From: UBA4744 sp963723165
Lineage (GTDB): Bacteria > Actinomycetota > Acidimicrobiia > Spongiisociales > UBA4744
Length of the DNA: 64,000 nucleotides
Assembly: GCA_963723165.1 (NCBI GenBank)
Contig: CAVRPP010000010.1
Span: 130,023-194,022, forward strand
Reading direction: 5' to 3'
Shown here: positions 58,069 through 64,000 of the stretch, piece after piece
How the letters are laid out: every line of letters begins with the position of its first letter
Position numbering within the stretch: the stretch's first letter is position 1
Made by a program: the position numbers and the translations under genes
The notes under the pieces: model-generated
The model's input: the letters and a program-made list of their open reading frames with translations, nothing else
What the model was told of the DNA's origin: nothing
The model's database searches: none

Positions 58069-59037
58069 ATGGCTGGAATCCGCAAACGCAGGGTCGTGAT
58101 GTTGCTGGCGATTGTTGTTGCATTGGGAGCCTGTTCGCCGCAGGGCCGTGACGGAGCGATCACCCTGTACACCTCCGTTACTCAGGACACGGTCGATGCC
58201 GTCGTCGAGGCCTTCACCCGTGACCAGCCCGGGACCAACGTCGAGGTCTTTCGAGCCCCGACCGGTGAACTCAACGCCCGGATCGCGGTCGAGCAGCGCG
58301 AGGGCGGCATCCAGGCCGACGTCATCTGGCTGACCGATCCACTTTCGATGCAGCAATACGACGCAGATGGGCTGCTCGGCAGCTTCACTCCAGCCGAGAT
58401 CGATCAGATCCCGGCTGAGTTTCGATCCGATCGCTTCTGGGGAACCCGGCTGCTGTCGATGGTGGTTGTGCAGCAGGCCGGTCTGGCCCCGGCGGTGAAA
58501 GGATGGGTGGATCTTGCCGATCCGGCCTTTGCCGTTGCTGCGATTCCCGACCCGGGATTCGCCGGGTCGGCACTGGGGGCTATGGCCTATCTGGCCATGG
58601 CGGATGGCTTCGGGTTCGACTTCTACGAGCGCCTTGCCGTCAACGGGGGAGTGCAGGTCAATTCGCCTGGAGATGTCGTCACCGGTGTGGCCGAAGGCCA
58701 GTTTTCCGCCGGGATGACGCTGGCATTTTCGGCCCGGGCGGCTATCGGCAAAGGCTCGCCGATCGAGATCGTCTGGCCCGAACCGGGTGCGATCGTCATG
58801 TACAGCCCCATCGCCATTACCGCCTCAACCGATGATCCGACCACGTCCGGAGCTTTCGTTGACTTCGTGCTGACCCGTGCAGGGCAGGAGGCAATTGCCC
58901 GGACCGGGTGGGAGCCGGTCCGGGAGGACGTCGCCTGGGATGTCGAGGGTGGACCGATCGTGACCCCTCCCTGGCCCGACGTTTTCGATCGACAAGACGA
59001 ACTGCTGGACACTTATCGGGAGATATTTGGTGGCTAA
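58069..59037 (+). CDS. ABC transporter substrate-binding lipoprotein (iron(III)-type)
   Basis: 322 aa from ATG 58069 (GAAGGAAACGGAG upstream). A signal peptide ends in lipobox LGAC, so the mature protein is lipid-anchored at C22 or so. The body starts ITLYTSVTQDTVDAVVEAF and has ADVIWLTDPLSMQQYDADGLL and GAMAYLAMADGFGFDFYERL, as in Fe(III)-binding family 1/6 proteins (FbpA/AfuA). Thiamine or another oxyanion cannot be excluded. It is first of a three-gene operon with a permease and an ATPase. Confidence 0.86.
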   Translation: MAGIRKRRVVMLLAIVVALGACSPQGRDGAITLYTSVTQDTVDAVVEAFTRDQPGTNVEVFRAPTGELNARIAVEQREGGIQADVIWLTDPLSMQQYDADGLLGSFTPAEIDQIPAEFRSDRFWGTRLLSMVVVQQAGLAPAVKGWVDLADPAFAVAAIPDPGFAGSALGAMAYLAMADGFGFDFYERLAVNGGVQVNSPGDVVTGVAEGQFSAGMTLAFSARAAIGKGSPIEIVWPEPGAIVMYSPIAITASTDDPTTSGAFVDFVLTRAGQEAIARTGWEPVREDVAWDVEGGPIVTPPWPDVFDRQDELLDTYREIFGG

Positions 59038-60667
59038 GCCGATGGCGTGGCGTCGTCCCCGCTGGACGACCTTCGGGCTCTGGATCGCAGGAATCTTGCT
59101 CCTCCTGCTCGTAGTTGTTCCACTCTTTGAGCTCTTCCGGGGTGCCATCGGAGAGGGGTGGGCATCAGCCGGCGAAGCCTTTCGGGGAACCGGGACCGGC
59201 ACCGTCGTAGCGAACACACTCTGGACCGGAGCCGGCGCAACCCTTCTGGCAGTTGTGGTCGGTGCCGCGGCCGCCTTCGTGACCGAGCGGGTGCGCATCC
59301 CGGCCCGGAACTGGCTCCGGTTGGGTCTTCTACTGCCGCTGGTTACGCCGCCATTTGTCTCGGCCCTCAGTTGGGCCCAGGCCTACGGCCCGGGGGGGCT
59401 CACCGACGACCTGGCCGGATGGACGATGCCCGGTCTGTTCGGGGGAGCCGGGGTGGTCGGCGTCATTGCGGTCAACGCCGCTCCACTCGCGTACCTGGTC
59501 GTGGCCGCGGGCCTGGCGACCAGGGTGGCCCCGGATCTGGAGCGAGCTGCCCGCGCCTCCGGTTCAAATGGGTGGGAGACCTTCCGGCTGGTGACACTGC
59601 CCCTCCTTCGGACGGCCTTGCTGGGAGCCGCCGCCCTGGTGTTTGTTGTTTCGGTAAACTCGTTCGGGATACCGGCGGTACTCGGATCGCCGGCCGGATT
59701 CGGGACCATGACCACCCGGATCTATCAGGACCTGGCTCGCTCGGCGGCGCCGGCCGCCTTCACGAGGGTGCTGGTGTTGGCGGCCGCGATGGTCGTGGTA
59801 ACAGTCACCGTGGTTGCAGCCGCCGACCGCCGTTTTGGGCTGGCCCGTGCCGTCGTTCTGACCGCGGCGCCTACGGGAAGCGCAGCTCCAGCGCGGCGAC
59901 GAGCCCGGTGGCCCGCCGTGGCGTTGTGGGTATATGTGACGATCACCGCCTTCGTACCCCTGCTGGCACTAGTGCTGAGCTCATTGACCAAGGCGGTCGG
60001 GTTGTCCTCCGTCCCGGCGAACTGGACGCTGGCCAATTTCGGCGAGGCGCTGTCCGGCAACTACGGATCGGCGCTGGGTCGCAGCGTGACCCTGGCGGTG
60101 ATCGCCGCCACAATCGTCGTTCTTATCGGGGGTCTTGCAGCCTCCCTGGCCAGAAGACGAAGCGGTCGTGCCATCGGCACCGCCGCCATCCTCACCTTCG
60201 CCGTCCCGGGTTCGGCCCTGGCCGTAGCCGTGCTACTCGCATACGGGCCCTGGTTACGGGACACGTTGCTGATCATCCTGGTTGCCTATCTGGCCAAATT
60301 CTGGGCTCTCGGCCATCGTTCGATCGCCGGGTCGGCAGACTCGATCCCACCCGATCTCTACCGGGCCGCCCGGAGTGGTGGAGCCGGCCCGGTTACTGCC
60401 CTGCGGACCGTGATCGTGCCGCTGCTGTGGCCGGCGATCGCCGCGGCGTGGGCCATTGTGTTCCTGTTCGCCTTCCACGAACTGACCATGTCCACTCTGC
60501 TCTACGGTCCGGGAAGCGAGACCCTGGCAGTCGTCATCCTGAACCTGCGCCAGCTCGGTGATGTCACCGTCACGTCGGCGATGGCGGTCATGCTGACCGC
60601 TCTCGTCGTTGTGGCTTTTGTGCCCGTTTTGCTGGTTCGCCGGATCGCCGGCCGGGTCCCGCAATGA
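59030..60667 (+). CDS. ABC transporter permease (FbpB-like, fused)
   Basis: 545 aa from GTG 59030 (GGGAGA 6 nt upstream), overlapping the binding-protein stop by 8 nt. Two copies of the BPD permease domain are fused, each with an EAA-type loop: LERAARASGSNGWETFRLVTLP and LYRAARSGGAGPVTALRTVIVP. About twelve membrane helices are expected. Such fused permeases are typical of iron(III) and thiamine importers. Its stop overlaps the ATPase start (ATGA). Confidence 0.9.
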   Translation: MAKPMAWRRPRWTTFGLWIAGILLLLLVVVPLFELFRGAIGEGWASAGEAFRGTGTGTVVANTLWTGAGATLLAVVVGAAAAFVTERVRIPARNWLRLGLLLPLVTPPFVSALSWAQAYGPGGLTDDLAGWTMPGLFGGAGVVGVIAVNAAPLAYLVVAAGLATRVAPDLERAARASGSNGWETFRLVTLPLLRTALLGAAALVFVVSVNSFGIPAVLGSPAGFGTMTTRIYQDLARSAAPAAFTRVLVLAAAMVVVTVTVVAAADRRFGLARAVVLTAAPTGSAAPARRRARWPAVALWVYVTITAFVPLLALVLSSLTKAVGLSSVPANWTLANFGEALSGNYGSALGRSVTLAVIAATIVVLIGGLAASLARRRSGRAIGTAAILTFAVPGSALAVAVLLAYGPWLRDTLLIILVAYLAKFWALGHRSIAGSADSIPPDLYRAARSGGAGPVTALRTVIVPLLWPAIAAAWAIVFLFAFHELTMSTLLYGPGSETLAVVILNLRQLGDVTVTSAMAVMLTALVVVAFVPVLLVRRIAGRVPQ

Positions 60668-61704
60668 CAGCGCCCCTCGAGTGCCGCACCGTCACGGTCG
60701 CCTATGACGCCGACCCGGTCCTCAGCTCGCTCGACCTGGTTGTGGAACCGGAGGAAGTAGTCGCCGTGCTCGGACCATCCGGTTCCGGCAAGACGACCTT
60801 GCTGTATGCCGTGGCGGGTTTCGTCGACCTGGCGGCCGGTGATATCGCGATCGGCGGTCGGACGGTTGCCACGGTCGACGGAGGACAGCCGCCCGAGTTG
60901 CGGGACGTGGGATTCGTGTTCCAGCACTATGCGCTGTGGCCCCACCTCGATGCGCTTGCAACGGTTGCATATCCGCTGCGCCGTCGGGGGTTGGACGCTT
61001 CGTCAGCCGGAGAGCAAGCCCGGGATCTGCTCGATCGCATGGGCATCGCCGACCTGGCCCATCGGAGGCCTGCCGAGCTCTCGGGTGGTCAACAACAACG
61101 GGTCGGCTTGGCCCGGGCGTTGGCGGGACGTCCCGGTCTCTATTTGTTCGACGAACCGACCGCCCACCTAGACACCTCTCTGCGCGTGGCTCTGCAGGAG
61201 CAACTGGCCGAGCAGAGGAGGGCTTCCGGGGCTGCGGCCGTGTATGCGACCCACGACTCGGGCGAAGCGCTGGCCATTGCCGATCGGATTGCCCTGCTGC
61301 GCGATGGTTCCGTGGTCCAGATCGGCGATCCCGAGGAGGTGTACAGCAGGCCGGTGGATATCTGGGCCGCCCGGCTGACCGGGCCGGCATCGGTGATCAA
61401 CGTCGACGTTGCCCAGTCGGGCCGCCAGGAGATTGTCATTCGTTGTGACGGTCGGACGGTCAAGGCGAAAGGCGCGGCAGCGGCGTCGGGGTGGGCATCG
61501 ATGCTCGTCCGCCCCGATTGGGCCGATCTGGGTGGTGACCTGCCCGGCCGGGTGACGCACGTCTGGTATCGCGGTCCGCACACCGACTACCGGTTGGAGA
61601 CCGCCGCCGGATCCGTCGAAATCCGCCGGGACGGTGCCCCCATCGCCCAGCCGGGCGAGCGAGCCACCTGGACGCTACGCCGGGTTTGGCAGGTACCGAG
61701 TTGA
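60664..61704 (+). CDS. ABC transporter ATP-binding protein (FbpC-like)
   Basis: 346 aa, ATG overlapping the permease stop. Walker A GPSGSGKTTLL, Q-loop FVFQHYALWP, signature LSGGQQQRVGLARAL, Walker B LYLFDEPTAHLD and switch H in ATHDSGEAL. The C-terminal TOBE-like region (about 240-346) is usual in MalK/FbpC/PotA ATPases. It powers the importer. The run of three overlapping genes and the fused permease suggest an Fe(III) uptake system. Confidence 0.93.
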   Translation: MTAPLECRTVTVAYDADPVLSSLDLVVEPEEVVAVLGPSGSGKTTLLYAVAGFVDLAAGDIAIGGRTVATVDGGQPPELRDVGFVFQHYALWPHLDALATVAYPLRRRGLDASSAGEQARDLLDRMGIADLAHRRPAELSGGQQQRVGLARALAGRPGLYLFDEPTAHLDTSLRVALQEQLAEQRRASGAAAVYATHDSGEALAIADRIALLRDGSVVQIGDPEEVYSRPVDIWAARLTGPASVINVDVAQSGRQEIVIRCDGRTVKAKGAAAASGWASMLVRPDWADLGGDLPGRVTHVWYRGPHTDYRLETAAGSVEIRRDGAPIAQPGERATWTLRRVWQVPS

Positions 61705-61795
61705 CGCCGAAAGCAACTGCACTACCACGTGAGGTTCCCATCGGCGGTTATTGCCTGATCGGTGACGCACCGATGGGGTCGTGTGCGCGTGTTCG

Positions 61796-61987
61796 TCAGC
61801 TTTGAACGGAGGCTTTCTGCTTGAGGAGGGCGGAGATTCGTTGGCGAGTGACGCCGAACAGTTCTGCGATAGCCTCGATGGTGAGCCCTTTGGCTCGAAG
61901 CGCCAGCGCTTCCGCTGCTCGGAACTCGGCGCCGGCGGTGGGCGTTCGAGGCTCCCGGGCTCGGCGAACTACCGGTCGAGCGAACCG
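61796..61987 (-). pseudogene. Relic of a helix-turn-helix protein
   Basis: The minus strand reads 63 codons between two TGA stops with no start codon. They include AEFRAAEALALRAKGLTIEA and IAELFGVTRQRISALLKQK, a convincing helix-turn-helix like those of sigma-70 region 4 or MarR/resolvase-type small regulators. The upstream part has been lost or is out of frame. It lies downstream of the ABC importer, pointing towards it. Confidence 0.55.
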
Positions 61988-62182
61988 TCAGAGGCTGTCC
62001 TACCGCCAACTTCTCTGGCGAGCATCGGAGCGATCATCGATCTCGTGGAGACCACGAGCAGTGCCACTCACCGTGAGTCAGAGTATTTGCCAAACTGCAC
62101 GCCAGCGTGCCGATCTGGGTGGGTTGTGCTCTGGGTAGTTTAGGAAGATACTTGAAGGTGAGCATGCCTGTGAACCCGCCCT
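61988..62182. other. Gene-poor stretch before the lipoprotein gene
   Basis: No frame here has a start with a ribosome binding site or a recognisable motif. On the minus strand it may hold decayed upstream parts of the helix-turn-helix relic. Its base composition looks less GC-biased than the neighbouring genes by eye. Confidence 0.4.
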
Positions 62183-62194
62183 GGAGGTGATCTC

Positions 62195-62602
62195 TTGCGA
62201 CGATTACTTGCCGTTCTCTTGACTGTTCTGGTTCTCGCTGGCAGCACCGGCTGCTCCGGCGAGGTATCGCAGCAGGAGCAAATCGTGGGTACGTGGGTGA
62301 CCAACCTCCACGGCACCTACGTTGCCTTCAACGATGACGGAACATACGGCAAAGGTAAGAGCCCGGAACAGGCAATGGGTACGCAGTTCGGGCAGTTCGA
62401 GTCGGGTACCTGGACCCTCGAGGAAGGCCTCCTGACCTTCGCTACCAGTGAGGATTCGCAAGATTGCAACGGCGCCATGGGGACATATGAGGTGGGGATC
62501 GCTGACACGGGTGACCAAGTCCTCATCACCCTGATCGACGACACCTGCGCTTCACGAATAGCTGATTTCCCGAGCGGCCTGACCCGGCACACCGAACCGT
62601 GA
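62195..62602 (+). CDS. Small lipoprotein with lipocalin-like fold, unknown function
   Basis: 135 aa from a TTG start led by a perfect GGAGGTGA 4 nt upstream, which decides the start. The signal peptide ends in lipobox GSTGC (C20). The mature part has IVGTWVTNLHGTYVAFNDDG and GQFESGTWTLEEGLLTF, the strand pattern of lipocalin-like surface lipoproteins in actinobacteria; C79 and C113 or so may pair. No function is known. The 233 nt after it (62603-62835) hold no gene that I can support. Confidence 0.75.
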   Translation: MRRLLAVLLTVLVLAGSTGCSGEVSQQEQIVGTWVTNLHGTYVAFNDDGTYGKGKSPEQAMGTQFGQFESGTWTLEEGLLTFATSEDSQDCNGAMGTYEVGIADTGDQVLITLIDDTCASRIADFPSGLTRHTEP

Positions 62603-62835
62603 CACCGTGGTGATGGCCGCGTAGCCGACACCTGCAATGGCGTCCTAGTTCCGCCCGCTCCGTAACCGGCTGGATGCGCTCACGGAACGAACACCAGGCT
62701 GAATCTGAGGCCGGCAAGGTTTGCGCTGGTACCTGAAGCGTCGGAAACGTGGCGAGCTCCGGTATGCGTGGTTTAGCGATGTGAGCCTCTTGCACTGGAA
62801 GTGCCGATACGGGTGGCTTGTGTCACACTTGTCGG

Positions 62836-63996
62836 ATGCCTGAATCAGATCCTCACGGCCGGCATCCACTGTCTCTCGCATCGGACCGCGACCGCCTTCA
62901 GCAGCTGTTCGGCCAGGATGAGCTGCTTCCGCTGTGGGTCGCTGAGCCGTATGTCCCTCTGGCACGGCGGATTCGCGACGCGATCGAAAAGCGAGCGAGC
63001 TCGGGCTGGTACGGGTACGAGACTCGACCCGGCAGCGTCAAGGCTGCGTTCTGGGAGTGGATGGCGACCCGGCACGGATGGAACGACGAAGGACTCTCGA
63101 CGATTGTGAGCCCCAGCGTTGGCACATCTATTGGCGTCCTGATCAACGAGCTGACGGACGAAGGCGATGGCGTGATCATTCAGCCTCCGGTGTTCACCGA
63201 CTTCAAACCCTTGATCCTTGCGTCGAGTCGTACCGTGGTTCGGAACCCCCTGGTCCTCGGCGCTGAGGGATATCGGATGGATCTTGACTCATTGGCCGAG
63301 GGGGCATCCGATCCTTCCGTGCGGCTGATGATCCTCTGCAATCCACACAACCCCGTCGGAAGGCTCTGGTCGGAGCGGGAGCTCCGCTCTGTTGCCCGCA
63401 TCTGTGGAGAGAACGATGTTGTGGTCATTGCCGACGAGATACATGCCGATCTCGCCCTTCCGCCGAACACCTTCGCTCCGTTCGCCGAGGCTGCCAAGGG
63501 GACCGGCGTGACGTGGGCAGCCACACACGGACCTATCAAGACGTTTGGTCTAGCCGGAGTCTGCGACACCCTTCTCATTACCGACAGCGACAATCTTGCA
63601 GGTCAGTTCAAAGCCGTCAGCAACCGGCTGCACCTCACCCGCAACAACGTCTTTGCGACCGCTGCCTTTGAGACGGCATACCGAGAAGGTGGCGAGTGGC
63701 TCGACGATCTGCTCAACCTGATCACATCGAACATCGCGAGGCTCAACAAGGGCCTCACGGGGGGCGTGAAAATTCTGCCCCAACAAGCCACATATCTGGC
63801 ATGGTTGGACTTCCGACAACTCGGGCTTGGCGTCCCGGAGCTCGCCGAGTGGCTCGCAGCATCTGGCCTGGCGCTGAGTCCCGGCCACTGGTTCGGAAGA
63901 GAAGGCGCAGGCTTCGCACGAATGTCGATCGCAGCCGACCCCACAGTGATTGACGACGCCATCGGCCGCCTCAACCGGAGCAGCTCATTGGTCTGA
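62836..63996 (+). CDS. PatB/MalY-type PLP-dependent C-S lyase (aminotransferase class I/II)
   Basis: 386 aa from ATG 62836. Motifs: LLPLWVAEPYVPLARRIRDAI (usually WVADMDF), SGWYGYETRPGSVKAAFWEW, VSPSVGTSIGVLINEL, QPPVFTDFKPLI, LCNPHNPVGRLWS and VVIADEIHADLALP. The PLP lysine is in PIKTFGLAG; the usual serine just before it is replaced (HGPIKTF rather than SPSKTF). The family cleaves cystathionine and related C-S bonds. A CACACT sequence 6 nt upstream could be a weak -10 box for a leaderless mRNA. It ends 11 nt before the window edge zone. Confidence 0.87.
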   Translation: MPESDPHGRHPLSLASDRDRLQQLFGQDELLPLWVAEPYVPLARRIRDAIEKRASSGWYGYETRPGSVKAAFWEWMATRHGWNDEGLSTIVSPSVGTSIGVLINELTDEGDGVIIQPPVFTDFKPLILASSRTVVRNPLVLGAEGYRMDLDSLAEGASDPSVRLMILCNPHNPVGRLWSERELRSVARICGENDVVVIADEIHADLALPPNTFAPFAEAAKGTGVTWAATHGPIKTFGLAGVCDTLLITDSDNLAGQFKAVSNRLHLTRNNVFATAAFETAYREGGEWLDDLLNLITSNIARLNKGLTGGVKILPQQATYLAWLDFRQLGLGVPELAEWLAASGLALSPGHWFGREGAGFARMSIAADPTVIDDAIGRLNRSSSLV

Positions 63997-64000
63997 CTCG

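Noticed and set aside
61985..61993. In-frame TGA before the helix-turn-helix relic read as selenocysteine
   Set aside because: selAB are present, but no start codon or homologous sequence upstream of the TGA in that frame and no Sec-type context (CxxU/UxxC) was found.
62603..62835. Possible small gene between the lipoprotein and the aminotransferase
   Set aside because: Open frames on either strand lack starts with a site and show no motif.

Overview
The window looks like chromosomal DNA of a high-GC actinobacterium. Supporting genes are a WhiB regulator, a GlnR-type nitrogen regulator beside two glutamine synthetases, an Eis-family acetyltransferase, an acyl-CoA carboxylase epsilon-like protein next to methylmalonyl-CoA epimerase, and MurJ. 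Many start codons sit 6-10 nt behind a TANNNT box with no ribosome binding site, which fits the leaderless transcription common in Actinobacteria. A deep-branching class such as Acidimicrobiia is my guess; it is not proven by the sequence. No phage, plasmid, insertion sequence or CRISPR array is visible.

Layout. 1-1 kb: start of a thiolase, divergent to methylmalonyl-CoA epimerase and an epsilon-like carboxylase subunit (propionyl-CoA metabolism). 1.1-5.6 kb: an apparent surface-polysaccharide operon (membrane-anchored protein, stand-alone receiver, tiny coupled ORF, membrane HEAT-repeat protein, processive family 2 glycosyltransferase). 5.6-9 kb, minus strand: MurJ, a PHP phosphoesterase and a membrane cyclophilin. 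9-11.3 kb: lysC (with an internal beta-subunit start) and asd. 11.3-16.7 kb: CAP protein, MazG-like protein, tRNA-Pro(CGG), SRPBCC protein, CBS-domain membrane protein, receiver, NfeD protein, WhiB. 16.7-19.9 kb: selB-selA for selenocysteine. 19.9-25 kb: FxsA, NUDIX, MFS exporter, metallo-beta-lactamase-fold protein, M23 peptidase. 25-29.7 kb: Mrp and ErpA (iron-sulfur carriers), RidA, an ALDH7-like dehydrogenase, a DUF1028 protein.

29.8-34.1 kb holds the most unusual gene: a STAND-type ATPase with TPR-like repeats, a membrane segment and a secreted beta-propeller. It is split by an apparent single extra base and followed by a cyclic-nucleotide-binding protein. 34.2-37.8 kb is a compact nitrogen-assimilation locus: glnR and an alpha-type glnA face a beta-type glnA across a region with a four-half-site GlnR box. 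Next come a histidine kinase with duplicated sensor domains, an SRPBCC protein and an Eis-like acetyltransferase whose 3' end is duplicated nearby. 43-47 kb: an Nfu-N protein, hydantoinase A/B and a conserved cysteine-rich protein of unknown function. 49.6-53.4 kb: glcDEF glycolate oxidase. 54-56 kb: three GNAT acetyltransferases. 56-58 kb: argS. 58-61.7 kb: an iron(III)-type ABC importer. The right end is sparser: a relic of a helix-turn-helix gene, a small lipoprotein and a PatB/MalY-type aminotransferase.

Between genes there are two families of dispersed repeats. One is in-phase heptamer arrays built on CAGTNNC, usually as facing inverted arrays. The other is a 49-nt element with 11-nt inverted termini, found just downstream of asd and of glnR.
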